DNA of 64,000 nucleotides from Gemmobacter aquarius (GCF_003060865.1 NZ_CP028918.1:1221001-1285000); one strand, 5' to 3'; shown: positions 8,759-17,229, numbered from the stretch's first letter. Notes: generated from the letters alone by a model not told the origin. Numbers and translations are program-made.

Positions 8759-9540
8759 GCGAGCCGCGCCGAGAGGTCGGCCAGAAGGTCATGTGCGGTC
8801 AGGTCGGCGCGCATGGGGGTGACAGAGATGTAACCTTCGAGGTTTACCGCAGCGTCGGTGCCCGGAAGCGTGGGGGTTTGCTGCGGGCCACCCTTGATCC
8901 AGAGGAATTTCTTGCCCGACGGTGACTGGTGCGGTTCCACGCCAAAGCCGGTGTCGCGGCGGAAACCTTGCGCGGCGACGCGGGTGCCTTTGACGCGGGC
9001 GGCGGGCAGGGGCGGGAAGTTGACGTTGTAGAAGGTGCGGTAGTCGTCGTTGGTCCAGATGCCGTGATCGAGCAGGTCGCGCACGAGTTTGGGGCCGTGG
9101 GTACGGGCGGCTTCGAACGGGTCGGACAGGCCGTCCATTTCGGGGCCGAAGAATTGCGAGAGCGCGATGGCGGGGATGCCTTGGAGGGCTGCTTCCATCG
9201 CGCCGCCGATTGTGCCGGAGTAAAGCACGTTCTCGGCCGAGTTGTTGCCGCGGTTGACGCCCGAAAGCACCAGATCGGGGCGGGCGCCGTCGAGCACGTC
9301 AAACAGGCCCGCGAGCACGCAATCGGCGGGGCTGCCCTCGGTGGCAAAGCGGCGGGGGCCGAGTTTCATGATCATCATCGGGTGGGTGTAGCTGATGCAA
9401 TGGCCGACGCCCGATTGCTCGAACGCGGGGGCGACGACCCAGACCTCGCCCTGTGGTCCCGCGATGGCATGCGCGATTTCCTCGAGGACCTGAAGCCCCG
9501 GAGCGTTGATGCCGTCGTCATTGGTCACAAGGATGCGCAT
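8755..9540 (-). CDS. surE: 5'/3'-nucleotidase SurE
   Basis: Metal-dependent phosphatase acting on nucleoside monophosphates, cytoplasmic. The N-terminal [10 protein letters not shown] carries the metal-binding Asp8-Asp9. Ser43 (EQSGVGH) and Asn96 (SGVNRGNN) match the other ligands of the family. Length is 261 residues, and ATG 9540 places the diagnostic motif at the very N-terminus. It is first of the surE-pcm-nlpD group, overlapping pcm by four bases. Confidence 0.96.
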   Translation of the reverse strand: MRILVTNDDGINAPGLQVLEEIAHAIAGPQGEVWVVAPAFEQSGVGHCISYTHPMMIMKLGPRRFATEGSPADCVLAGLFDVLDGARPDLVLSGVNRGNNSAENVLYSGTIGGAMEAALQGIPAIALSQFFGPEMDGLSDPFEAARTHGPKLVRDLLDHGIWTNDDYRTFYNVNFPPLPAARVKGTRVAAQGFRRDTGFGVEPHQSPSGKKFLWIKGGPQQTPTLPGTDAAVNLEGYISVTPMRADLTAHDLLADLSARLA

Positions 9541-9654
9541 GGTCTGCCTGCTTTGGTTGGCCCCCTGATTAGACGAGGGCGCGGGGTGCGGCAAGCGGGG
9601 CTTGCGGTGGGATGACACAGCAATAGTGTGGTGTGGCAAATGCGGGAGGGTGCG

Positions 9655-10635
9655 ATGCGGATGAAGCGGTTGGGGGCGTCGGGGTTGCAGGTGTCGGAGC
9701 TGTGTCTGGGCTGCATGACCTATGGCGAGCCTGCGCGGGGCGGGCATCCGTGGACGCTGGGGGTCGAGGAGAGCCGCCCGCTGATACGGGCGGCGGTCGA
9801 GGCGGGGATCACCTTCCTCGATACGGCGAATGTCTATTCGGACGGATCGTCGGAGGAGATATTGGGCGATTACCTTTGGACCATCGCGCGGCGCGACGAG
9901 ATCGTATTGGCGACCAAGGTGCACGGGGTGATGGAGGCCGAGCCGCATATGGCGGGCCTGTCACGGCGGGCAATCCTGCACAACATCGACGCGAGCCTGC
10001 GGCGGCTGAAGACGGATCATGTGGACCTGTACCAGATCCACCGCTGGGACCCGGATACGCCGATTGCCGAGACGATGGAGGCGTTGCACGATGTGGTGCG
10101 GGCGGGCAAGGCGCGGTATCTGGGGGCGTCGAGCATGTATGCGTGGCAGTTTGCCAAGGCGCAGGAGGTGGCGCGGGCGAATGGCTGGTCGCCCTTTGTG
10201 AGCATGCAGAACCAGATCAACCTGATTTACCGCGAGGAAGAGCGCGAAATGGTGCCGCTGTGTCTGGATCAGGGGGTGGGGATGATTCCGTGGTCGCCCA
10301 TCGCGCGGGGGCGGCTGGCGCGGCCCTGGGGCGCGGTGACGGTGCGAAGCGGGACGGATGCCTATATGCGGGTGCTTTACGACCGCACCACCGATGCCGA
10401 CCGCCGTGTGGTGGATACGGTCGAAGCGGTGGCGGCGGAAGTCGGGCGGTCCATGGCGCAGGTGGCGCTGGCTTGGGTGCGGCAAAAGGCGGGTGTGACC
10501 GCGCCGATCATCGGGGTCAGCCGGATGGCGCAGTTGACCGATGCGCTGGGCGGGCTGTCCTTGGTGCTGACGCCCGAACAGGTGGCGCTGCTGGAGGCGC
10601 CTTATGTGCCCCACGCGGTGGCGGGGCATGACTGA
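9655..10635 (+). CDS. Aldo/keto reductase
   Basis: NADPH-dependent oxidoreductase with the AKR (alpha/beta)8 fold. The tetrad residues are visible: Asp56 and Tyr61 in [11 protein letters not shown], Lys in LATKVHG, and His in YQIHRWD. The cofactor-proximal WSPIARGRL segment is also present. The product has about 326 residues and the substrate is unknown. Starts at 9655 and 9661 are both possible; 9655 has GGAGG five bases upstream. It is divergent from surE and ends four bases before the stop of the convergent small membrane protein gene. Confidence 0.9.
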   Translation: MRMKRLGASGLQVSELCLGCMTYGEPARGGHPWTLGVEESRPLIRAAVEAGITFLDTANVYSDGSSEEILGDYLWTIARRDEIVLATKVHGVMEAEPHMAGLSRRAILHNIDASLRRLKTDHVDLYQIHRWDPDTPIAETMEALHDVVRAGKARYLGASSMYAWQFAKAQEVARANGWSPFVSMQNQINLIYREEEREMVPLCLDQGVGMIPWSPIARGRLARPWGAVTVRSGTDAYMRVLYDRTTDADRRVVDTVEAVAAEVGRSMAQVALAWVRQKAGVTAPIIGVSRMAQLTDALGGLSLVLTPEQVALLEAPYVPHAVAGHD

Positions 10636-10638
10636 GGA

Positions 10639-10821
10639 TCAGTCGGCGGCGAGGGTCGCCGGTTCTTCGCCGTTGAAGTAGCCTTCGGGCGCGAAAAGCA
10701 CGCCGAGGATGGCGACATAGGCGAGCGCGAAAAGGGTGATCGGTGCCCAGTTTGCGGTCGAGAATACCGGACGGCTGGAAGCCCCCTGTTGCGAGGGGCC
10801 GAGGAGTTGGGTCTTTCGCAT
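10639..10821 (-). CDS. Small single-helix membrane protein, hypothetical
   Basis: A 60-residue product with one hydrophobic segment (ITLFALAYVAILGVLFAP) and a polar C-terminus (EGYFNGEEPATLAAD). I do not recognise the family. ATG 10821 is chosen for a GGAG nine bases upstream; ATG 10839 would add six residues. An EcfG-like promoter motif lies about 70 bases upstream on the same strand, hinting at stress regulation. Confidence 0.55.
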   Translation of the reverse strand: MRKTQLLGPSQQGASSRPVFSTANWAPITLFALAYVAILGVLFAPEGYFNGEEPATLAAD

Positions 10822-10889
10822 GGCAGTGCGCTCCGACATTTCAGTGTGGATACCATAGCGCAAAGCCGCGGGCAGAGGGTTCTGAAGTT

Positions 10890-10914
10890 TACGAATGTTG
10901 CAGAACAATGTTCC
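10890..10914 (-). promoter_or_regulatory. EcfG-like (general stress sigma) promoter motif
   Basis: Reading the minus strand, GGAAC is followed by 16 bases and CGTA. The alphaproteobacterial EcfG consensus is GGAAC-N16/17-CGTT. It is correctly oriented for the small membrane protein gene. Short motifs arise by chance, so this is a candidate only. Confidence 0.35.
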
Positions 10915-11052
10915 GGACCGGCGGATTTTCGCGGATGGTGTTTCGCGCGGAAGGCGGGGCCGGGCGATCGGATGAATTTCGTTCCGAATCCTGCGCTGCG
11001 CTGCGGCGCGGGGGGTGGGCTTTGGCGGGGCTGTTGCGGGGCTGTGGCAGCT

Positions 11053-11424
11053 TTAGGCCAGTGGCAGGCAGGCTTCGAGTTCGCGGTGCAGTCTGGCCGG
11101 GTCGAGCGGTTTGCGGATGAGCCGGCCCGTCTTGAGCGCACCGGTCATGTCGCGGGCGCGGAATGCGGTGAGGACCACGAAACCTGTGCCGGTCTTCAGC
11201 AAGGCTCCGGCCACGGGTTCGGATGTTCCGTCGCGGATATGGACATCGAGCACGGCGGTATCGGGCAGGCCGGTCGCCATGGCCAACAGGGTCGCCTTGG
11301 CGCTGGCGAAGGGACCGAGAACGATGCAGCCCCAGGATTCGAGCGTGGATTGCAGGTCCATCGCAATCAGGCTTTCGTCTTCGACGACAAGCACGCAGCG
11401 GCCTGCGAGGGTATCAACTGTCAA
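11053..11424 (-). CDS. Single-domain response regulator
   Basis: A CheY-like receiver with no output domain, 123 residues. The acidic pair is Glu15-Asp16 (VVEDE), the phospho-acceptor is Asp60 (AVLDVHIRDG), the conserved Thr lies in VVLTAF, and Lys105 is in IRKP. The start is TTG 11424, supported by GGGGGAG seven bases upstream. It overlaps the 3' end of the histidine kinase gene by 11 bases, so the two are almost certainly partners. Single-domain regulators paired with HWE kinases often act as phosphate relays or sinks. Confidence 0.88.
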   Translation of the reverse strand: MTVDTLAGRCVLVVEDESLIAMDLQSTLESWGCIVLGPFASAKATLLAMATGLPDTAVLDVHIRDGTSEPVAGALLKTGTGFVVLTAFRARDMTGALKTGRLIRKPLDPARLHRELEACLPLA

Positions 11425-12574
11425 CGGAGATCTCCCCCTGATCGCAACAGGGGAAGGTCAGGGAATAGTGCACTCCGCCGGGGTTGAAGGCGAGTGTCGC
11501 CTCGCCTTGCAGTTCGTTTGCGACGACCTCTTGCAAGAGCCTGCTGCCGAAGCCTTGGCGGTCTGGCGGCGCGACCTGCGGGCCGCCGGTTTCGTGCCAG
11601 ACCACGCGGATGTCGCATCGGGTTGCGCTGCGATGCGTTGACCAGTCGACGCGCACCTGTCCGGTGGGCTGGCCGAGGGCGCCGTATTTGACGGCGTTGG
11701 TGGCGAGTTCGTGCAAGGCGAGGCCGAACATGCGGGCCTGTCGGGCGGCGAGGGGCACAGGCGCGCCCTCGAGACTGATGCGGTCGCCACCTTGCACGTC
11801 GAAGGGGGCGAGGATGTCGCGCACCATCGTGCCGAGGTCGACATGTTCGCCGCTGGTTTCGAAGACCGCGCTTTCGGCGACGGAGAGGGCGCGCAGGCGG
11901 CCGATGAAGGCATCGCGGAATTCGGTGGCGCTGCGTCCGGTCACCGAGGTCTGCGAGGCAAGCGCGCGGATCAGCCCCAGAAGATTGCGCGCCCTGTGGC
12001 CGAGTTCGCGTGCCAGCACCGTCTGCTCTTGTGCGGATTGGCGCAGTTGTGCGTGGATTTTCAGGCGTTCGATGGCGGCGGCCAGCAGGTTTGCGTAGCT
12101 TTGCAGGAAGGCCACGTCGTCCGGGCTGAAATTCCGGGGTTCGGTGGCGTCCACCTCGAGCACGCCGAAGGGGCGGTCGGGGCCGACGATGATGACATTG
12201 ACCATGCTGCGGACGCCGTGGCGGACCAGGATTTCGGGCATTTCGAACCGGTGTTCGGTCCTGATGTCGGGCGAGACGACGGGGCGGTCCGAGCGCAGCG
12301 CAAAACCGCCGGGCGAGCGTTCTGCATCCGGGATGGTCGCGACGCCGACTGTGCCGGGCTGCCAGTTCACACCGCTGCGAAACAGCATCGCGCCACGGTC
12401 GGGCAGGTGTTCGAGCACCTTGACGAGGGGAACTCCCATCGCCACCGAGACCCGTTCGCTTGCGAGGCGAAGGGTTTTGTCGAGGTCTTCGCTGCGGAAG
12501 GCATAGAGGCCGAAATCGGCGAGGGCCTGCCGTTGGAGTTCGAGGTTCCGCAAGCGGTGTTGGGGGGTTTCCAT
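11414..12574 (-). CDS. GAF-domain HWE/HisKA_2-type sensor histidine kinase
   Basis: Soluble sensor kinase of 386 residues with no membrane segment. A GAF domain (about 25-170) is followed by a kinase H-box with His193 in ELGHRARN. An ATPase domain follows with N-box ALHELATNAVKYGAL (Asn293) and the G-box GFGSRLL. The HRxRN box and the N-box sequence mark it as HWE/HisKA_2 rather than classical HisKA. Kinases of this class feed the general stress response in many alphaproteobacteria; that role is not shown here. The start at ATG 12574 gives a compact GAF start. It is co-transcribed with the response regulator. The GAF ligand is unknown. Confidence 0.85.
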   Translation of the reverse strand: METPQHRLRNLELQRQALADFGLYAFRSEDLDKTLRLASERVSVAMGVPLVKVLEHLPDRGAMLFRSGVNWQPGTVGVATIPDAERSPGGFALRSDRPVVSPDIRTEHRFEMPEILVRHGVRSMVNVIIVGPDRPFGVLEVDATEPRNFSPDDVAFLQSYANLLAAAIERLKIHAQLRQSAQEQTVLARELGHRARNLLGLIRALASQTSVTGRSATEFRDAFIGRLRALSVAESAVFETSGEHVDLGTMVRDILAPFDVQGGDRISLEGAPVPLAARQARMFGLALHELATNAVKYGALGQPTGQVRVDWSTHRSATRCDIRVVWHETGGPQVAPPDRQGFGSRLLQEVVANELQGEATLAFNPGGVHYSLTFPCCDQGEISVDS

Positions 12575-12644
12575 ACAACCAAACCAGTTGGCGGACAGGT
12601 GGTTCCGGCAAAGGTGCAGCGACGAGAGGGACGGTCGCGCCGGT

Positions 12645-14186
12645 TCAGGGTTGGTCAGCGGGCGCAGGTTCGGATTTTGGCAGCGTTGCGGGGGCGATTT
12701 CGGTCTGCGCCGGTTCGCCGGTGGCAGGGGATGGGGCGGACATTGTGGGTTCGGGGGGCTGAGTGCCAGTTTGGCCAGCGGTCTGGCCAGCGATCTGGTC
12801 CGTGCCTTGTTGCCCCTGCGCGGGGGCGGATGCGGCTTGGTCGGTGCCCATCGGTTCGGGCGAGATCGTTCCGTCGGCGGCGGCGATGCGCCAGACGGTA
12901 TTGCCTGCGTCATCGGCCACGAGGAGTGCGCCCGTACCGTCGATGCCCAGCCCTACGGGGCGGCCACGGGCCTTGTCATCGGCCACGAATCCGCCGACGA
13001 CCTCTTGCGCGATGCCGTCGGGCTTGCCGTTCTTGAAGGGGATATAGACCACGCGGTAGCCGTTGTAGACATCGCGGTTCCAACTGCCGTGTTCGCCTAC
13101 GAAAGCGCCGCTGCGCCATTGCTCGGGCAGGGCGGAGGCGTAGGAGAACACCATGCCCAAGGGTGCGACGTGGCTGGACAGGGCATAGTCGGGCGGGATG
13201 GCGGCTTTTACCATGTCGGGGCGTTCGGGGTAGACGCGGGGGTCGACGTGCTGGCCGTAATAGCTCCACGGCCAGCCGTAGAAGGCGCCTTCTTTCACCG
13301 AGGTCATGTAGTCGGGCACGAGGTTGGGGCCGAGTTCGTCGCGTTCGTTCACCACGGTCCAGAGTTCGCCGGTTTCGGGGTTGATGGTCAGCCCGTTCGG
13401 ATTGCGCAGCCCCGAGGCGAAGACGCGGGCGGCGCCGGTCTGGCGGTCGACGATCCAGATCGCGGCACGGCCCTTTTCGGCCTCGAGCCCGTTTTCGAGG
13501 ATGTTCGAGTTCGACCCGACCGAAGCGAAGAGGTATTTCCGGTCGGGGCTGAGGGTGAGATCTTTGGTCCAGTGGTGGTTGATCGGGCCGCCGGGGAGGG
13601 GGGTAAGGATGGTCGGCGGGGCGGTGATCGTGGTCTGGCCCAGTTGGTAGGGATAGGCGAGGATCGCATCGGTTGCCGCGACATAGAGCGTGTCATCGGC
13701 GAAGACCACGCCGAAGGGTGAATTCAGCCCTGTCAGCAGGTCGGAGCGTTCGTCGACGGTGCCATCGCGGTCGGTGTCGCGCAGCAGGGTGATGAGGTTG
13801 CTTTCCCCGGTCGGCCCGCCGCCCGAGCCGTGGGCGATGGACATGATCCAGCCGCGGATGATGTCTTTTGGGCGCGAGACGGGTTCGCCCTGCGGGCCGC
13901 GCGCCTGAACCACCAGAACGTCGCCGTTGGGCAGGGTGTAGACGCGGCGCGGGTTTACCAGATCGGTCGCATAGGCGGTGATCGAAAGGCCCTCGGGGAC
14001 GGTGGGGGTTTCGTCCTTGGCCCAGCCAGTCACCTCGGCCACGCGGAGGTCGGGCATCAGGGCCATTTGCGGGTCGGGCAGGCGCGGATCGGGGCCGATC
14101 TGGCTGGCGGGGTCGAAATCCTGCGCGGTGGCGCAAAGGGCCGAGAGCGCCAGAAGGGCGGTGGCAAGCGAGATGCGGTCAATCAT
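12645..14186 (-). CDS. PQQ-dependent sugar (sorbosone-type) dehydrogenase family protein
   Basis: Predicted periplasmic beta-propeller oxidoreductase of the soluble glucose dehydrogenase/L-sorbosone dehydrogenase family, which transfers electrons from sugars to the respiratory chain. A signal peptide (SLATALLALSALCATAQ) precedes the mature domain. Family features include PEGLSITAYATDLVNPRRV, the central GLRNPNGLTINPETGELW and GEHGSWNRDVYNGYRV. From about residue 445 there is a Gln/Pro/Ala-rich low-complexity tail, likely disordered. The 513-residue product starts at ATG 14186, overlapping the upstream DUF2231 gene by 8 bases. The cytochrome c at 15.1-16.2 kb is a possible electron acceptor; this is inference. 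Confidence 0.8.
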   Translation of the reverse strand: MIDRISLATALLALSALCATAQDFDPASQIGPDPRLPDPQMALMPDLRVAEVTGWAKDETPTVPEGLSITAYATDLVNPRRVYTLPNGDVLVVQARGPQGEPVSRPKDIIRGWIMSIAHGSGGGPTGESNLITLLRDTDRDGTVDERSDLLTGLNSPFGVVFADDTLYVAATDAILAYPYQLGQTTITAPPTILTPLPGGPINHHWTKDLTLSPDRKYLFASVGSNSNILENGLEAEKGRAAIWIVDRQTGAARVFASGLRNPNGLTINPETGELWTVVNERDELGPNLVPDYMTSVKEGAFYGWPWSYYGQHVDPRVYPERPDMVKAAIPPDYALSSHVAPLGMVFSYASALPEQWRSGAFVGEHGSWNRDVYNGYRVVYIPFKNGKPDGIAQEVVGGFVADDKARGRPVGLGIDGTGALLVADDAGNTVWRIAAADGTISPEPMGTDQAASAPAQGQQGTDQIAGQTAGQTGTQPPEPTMSAPSPATGEPAQTEIAPATLPKSEPAPADQP

Positions 14187-14634
14187 GGTCGGACACTCCT
14201 GCGCCGTGGCGGAACACCATGCCAAGGCCTATCCAGCCCGTGACAAGAAGGACGAGGACGGTTGCGGCCGATAGGCCAAGGCCCCAGGGGACGACCCCCG
14301 TCCAGCCGTCGCGGGCGTGCACGAGGCTGTTGAAGAAGGCGAGGAGAAGCACGATCACGTTGCCGATGCCATGGACCCAGGTGTGGTGCGACTGGCGCAG
14401 GGGGCGGCGGGCTATCGCGTCGATCAGCCCCGCAAGCGCGGCGAGCCCGCCGGTGACGAGCCCCGCGAAGAGCAGCCATTCGGCGAAGCGCTGCCACATC
14501 AGGGTTCCGGTCTGCCAATAGGCGATGTCGACGGCCAGCGTCAGGACGAAACAGGCTATCGGAAAGGGCACCAGAATGGCGTGGATGGGTCGGCCACCGA
14601 TCGCGGCGGCTGACGGGACGGATCTTGTGGGCAT
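14179..14634 (-). CDS. DUF2231 membrane protein
   Basis: A 151-residue inner-membrane protein with four predicted helices. Typical DUF2231 features are the N-terminal GRPIHAILVPFPIACFVLTL and the mid-protein HTWVHGIGNVIVLLLAFFN. No enzymatic motif is visible. Members often sit beside PQQ/sorbosone dehydrogenases and cytochromes, and here it directly precedes and overlaps such a dehydrogenase, suggesting a linked role in periplasmic oxidation. Confidence 0.88.
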   Translation of the reverse strand: MPTRSVPSAAAIGGRPIHAILVPFPIACFVLTLAVDIAYWQTGTLMWQRFAEWLLFAGLVTGGLAALAGLIDAIARRPLRQSHHTWVHGIGNVIVLLLAFFNSLVHARDGWTGVVPWGLGLSAATVLVLLVTGWIGLGMVFRHGAGVSDHD

Positions 14635-14791
14635 GTCGGCTTCTCCGGTGTCGGCTTATTGACTAGACGCGCGGTGACGGGATGGGTTCCGGTTTTCGGT
14701 CGGATTTCCCTGAAAAAGCAATCACAAGCGCGGGACCGCGTAGGGTGCGGGACCTCGGGGGCGTGGTCCGGGTTCGGGGCGGAAGACGCCG
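14635..14791. other. Intergenic region before a gene remnant
   Basis: No gene is seen. Together with 14957-15034 it makes up the 455-base space between DUF2231 and the cytochrome cluster. Apart from the membrane-protein remnant and the hairpin listed separately I find nothing definable. Confidence 0.4.
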
Positions 14792-14956
14792 TCGACCGGA
14801 CTATTCGCGCTTGGCTTTGCGCTGATCCATGTGACCATCGGGCGCTTGCGGTTTCCGGGCAGCGTGCCGCGCAGCATCTGCCTTTCGGGGGTGGGCGGGG
14901 TCGCGGTTGCTTGTGTGGTTTTGCACATCCTGCCCGATCTGGCGGCGCATCGGCGC
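14792..14956 (+). pseudogene. Remnant of a membrane-protein gene
   Basis: The plus-strand translation (phase of codon 14831) contains LFALGFALIHVTIGRLRF, then VPRSICLSGVGGVAVACVVL and HILPDL. This resembles an uncharacterised integral membrane protein family with a PRS-WLS-GGV-VAYVFLH-LPEL pattern. A TAG at 14741 interrupts the frame upstream and the similarity stops after LPDLAAHRR, so only about 55 codons survive. Assignment rests on memory of the pattern, not on a search. Confidence 0.4.
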
Positions 14957-15034
14957 ATAGCGGCCATACCTTACGGGGGCCGAAGGTCACGTTACGCAGC
15001 GACTTGCGTTGTCCCCAAGGCTCTTGCAGCGGGG

Positions 15035-15071
15035 AACGCGCCGAAGCGCGATAGCGCCGCTTCGGCGCGTT
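15035..15071 (-). terminator. 14-bp stem-loop after the cytochrome operon
   Basis: Perfect 14-bp arms (AACGCGCCGAAGCG at 15035-15048 and its complement at 15058-15071) with a 9-base loop, 18 bases downstream of the triheme cytochrome stop on the minus strand. A strong T tract is lacking. Confidence 0.55.
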
Positions 15072-15089
15072 TGCGTCGGTCGCTACAGG

Positions 15090-16202
15090 CTAGGGGGTGG
15101 TTATGGTCGCGGTCGGTCCGGTCCTTTTGGCCGGTCCGGTGGTCGAGGGTTGCAACCCTGCGAACCATGCGGCGAGGGCTTCGATCTGGTCATCGGTCAG
15201 GCTGCGGGCGGCTTTGGCCATGAGGTTCGACTTTGGTCCGCCGCCGCGGTTGCCATCGCGCCAGAGGCGGAGCTGGGCTTCGAGATAGGCGGGGTATTGT
15301 CCGGCGAGGTCGGGGCCGATGAGGCGGCGGTTGGCGTCGGTTTGGCGGGGGCCGTGGCAGGCGACGCAGGCGGGAACGTCGGGGCTGGCGGTCTGGCCTT
15401 GGGCGAGGGCGGCCCCCTTGGCAGCGAGGCCGGGATCGACGCTTTGGCCGGTATCGGCCGTAGGCAGGCTGGCGAAATACGCGGCAAGATCGGCGAGCGA
15501 GGTGGCAGGGATAGAGGTTGCGGCCTCGGCCATGAAGCCGCTTTGGCGCTGGCCATCGGCATAGGCTTGCAGCGAGCGGGTCAGGTAGGCGGCATCTTGC
15601 AGGTCGAGGCGGGGGATCAGCGGGTTTTCGGACCGGCCGTTCGCGCCGTGGCATCCGGCGCAATAGGCAAAGCCCCGTGGCGCGTCGGGCGGAGTTTCTG
15701 GCGGGGCGGTGAGGGCGGTGTATTCCTGCGGGGTCATGCCGTCGCGCAGGCGGGTCAGGAAGGCTGCGATGCTCCACGCCTCGTCCTTGCGCGGGGCGGG
15801 CCAAGGGGGCATTGCGGTCATCTTGATGCCTTCGTGGACGATCCAGTAAAGCTGGTTCGGGGGGTGGTCTGCTACCGCTTGCAGGATGGGCGGCGGGGGC
15901 GGGACCATGGCGCGGATCGTGGCGCTTGCGGCGGTGCCGGGCGTGCCGTGGCAGGTGCGGCAGGCGCGGTCGTAGTGGCGCGCGCCGAGGGCGGCCATGT
16001 CGTCGGTAAGGGGCGGGACTGCGGATTGCGGCGGGGCGCGGAGTTTCGCGCTGTGGCGGAAGGTGGTGTGCAAGGCCCATGCGACGGGGGCGAGATGGCC
16101 CTGCCGCGCCGAGACGTTGTAAAGCCCGAAACCGATGGTCGCAGCTGCGGCGGCGGTGCCGAGGGCTGCGAGGACGGCAAGGGTTGCAAGGACGCGGTTC
16201 AT
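15090..16202 (-). CDS. Triheme c-type cytochrome
   Basis: Exported electron-transfer protein of 370 residues with three CxxCH heme sites: CRTCH (81-85), CAGCH (181-185) and CVACH (279-283). The N-terminal hydrophobic segment (VLATLAVLAALGTAAAAATIGFG in two parts) lacks an obvious cleavage site and may be a membrane anchor. Three-heme architecture resembles the cytochrome subunits of periplasmic alcohol/gluconate dehydrogenases. A link to the PQQ-type sugar dehydrogenase 0.5 kb away is therefore attractive but unproven. ATG 16202 overlaps the ctaG-like stop (ATGA). It is last of a three-gene minus-strand operon. Confidence 0.85.
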   Translation of the reverse strand: MNRVLATLAVLAALGTAAAAATIGFGLYNVSARQGHLAPVAWALHTTFRHSAKLRAPPQSAVPPLTDDMAALGARHYDRACRTCHGTPGTAASATIRAMVPPPPPILQAVADHPPNQLYWIVHEGIKMTAMPPWPAPRKDEAWSIAAFLTRLRDGMTPQEYTALTAPPETPPDAPRGFAYCAGCHGANGRSENPLIPRLDLQDAAYLTRSLQAYADGQRQSGFMAEAATSIPATSLADLAAYFASLPTADTGQSVDPGLAAKGAALAQGQTASPDVPACVACHGPRQTDANRRLIGPDLAGQYPAYLEAQLRLWRDGNRGGGPKSNLMAKAARSLTDDQIEALAAWFAGLQPSTTGPAKRTGPTATITTP

Positions 16203-16777
16203 GGTGCGGGCCGTGGCGCGCTGTCTTGCAGGGCGCGGGACAAGAGCCAGACCCCGCCTGCCAGATAGGCGGGCATGCCGATAGCCAGCATCGTCAGGCC
16301 GCCCAGCGATTGCGCGGTGATGTCGGGAGGCATGCCGCACCAACCGGCGTAAAGATCGCGGGGCGACAGGATGAACAGCGCGCCAAGCAGCGTCATGTGC
16401 ATCGAGGTGACGGACAGGCCCGCCGCGCCTGCGACCGCTTGACCGGGGCGGAGTGCGGCGGCCCAGACGGCGATGCCTGCGGCGAGGAAGGAGGCTTGCT
16501 CGGCCAAGGCGAGGGCGGGTGTTCCGCTTCGTGCGGCGGCGTGGAGGGCGGGGAGATGCCAGCCCCAGACGGTTGCGAACTCGATCAGGCAGCCGATTGC
16601 CACAGGTGGGGCAAGGCGGATCAGCGGATCGGGGAAGGCCAGCACCAGAAGCGGGGCCGAAACCGCGACGAGCAGCATGTGGCGCAGCATATGGGCAGGA
16701 AAGGCGGGCAGCAGCGGGGGAAGCGTGGCCGCGAGGGCGAGCGTGCAGGCGGCGGCAAGGACGAGGCGGGGCTTCAC
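16199..16777 (-). CDS. Cytochrome c oxidase assembly protein, caa3_CtaG family
   Basis: Polytopic membrane protein of 192 residues with several helices. Features of the caa3_CtaG family (COG3336) are FPAHMLRHMLLVAVSAPLLV, the ATVWGWHLPALHAAA segment and SMHMTLLGALFILSPRDLYA. Conserved His residues in HMLRHM, WHLP and MHM may bind copper or heme, as proposed for the family. No oxidase subunit genes are in the window, so the client is unknown. The gene overlaps both its neighbours by ATGA, giving tight coupling. Confidence 0.82.
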   Translation of the reverse strand: MKPRLVLAAACTLALAATLPPLLPAFPAHMLRHMLLVAVSAPLLVLAFPDPLIRLAPPVAIGCLIEFATVWGWHLPALHAAARSGTPALALAEQASFLAAGIAVWAAALRPGQAVAGAAGLSVTSMHMTLLGALFILSPRDLYAGWCGMPPDITAQSLGGLTMLAIGMPAYLAGGVWLLSRALQDSAPRPAP

Positions 16778-17229
16778 CGGCAGGTTCCCGCAAAGACGGC
16801 GGGCAGGGTGTCATAGACCACGCCGATTGCCGAGACGAGGGTGAGCAGGAGCGCGACATGGCCGAGGAAGCGGTAGCGGCTGCGGTCGGTCGGCCGGTCT
16901 TCGTTTGCGTCGTTGCGGTATTGCCGCCAGAAGGTCCAGCCAAGCGCCGCAAGCAGCGCGAGGGCTGTCGCGCTGATGGTCAGGAGTGCGGTGAGAAGCG
17001 GGTCGATCACGCTGGTGCCAGACTCGGCGCACCAGATCTCGGCGCACCAGATCTCGGCGCACCAGATCTCGGCGCACCAGATCTTGGCGCACCAGATCGC
17101 GGCGGCGGCGTAGCTGACCATCAGGTGCAGCGCCCAGACGAGCGGGCCGAGGGTGATCCGCAACAGTCGCCACAGGGTTGGGTCGCCTGTGGGGTTACCC
17201 GTGCGGTATTCGTGGCGGGGCAGGGTCAT
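16774..17229 (-). CDS. Membrane protein with a 5x IWCAE pentapeptide repeat
   Basis: A 151-residue protein with about three membrane helices (LVWALHLMVSYAAAAIW, LLTALLTISATALALLAALG and VALLLTLVSAIGVVYDTL). It is first in an operon with a CtaG-like protein and a triheme cytochrome, so it probably serves respiratory assembly. Between helices 1 and 2 there are five consecutive copies of Ile-Trp-Cys-Ala-Lys/Glu encoded by a 15-bp tandem repeat, which gives five regularly spaced cysteines. I expect one copy in relatives (an xWCAx motif), so the array looks like a recent in-frame expansion. Function is unknown. Confidence 0.7.
   Translation of the reverse strand: MTLPRHEYRTGNPTGDPTLWRLLRITLGPLVWALHLMVSYAAAAIWCAKIWCAEIWCAEIWCAEIWCAESGTSVIDPLLTALLTISATALALLAALGWTFWRQYRNDANEDRPTDRSRYRFLGHVALLLTLVSAIGVVYDTLPAVFAGTCR
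17023..17097. repeat. 15-bp in-frame tandem repeat, five copies
   Basis: Unit CTCGGCGCACCAGAT (plus strand), four identical copies and a fifth with one C-to-T change. On the minus strand it encodes IWCAE (IWCAK in the first copy). The low divergence points to recent expansion by slippage. Confidence 0.9.

Noticed and set aside
10895..10914. GAACAATGTTC considered as a LexA/SOS box.
   Set aside because: The alphaproteobacterial LexA box is a direct repeat GTTC-N7-GTTC, which is not present. An EcfG-like reading fits the spacing better.
17023..17097. Tandem repeats considered as a CRISPR array.
   Set aside because: The units are 15 bp, contiguous, without spacers, and in frame in a protein gene.
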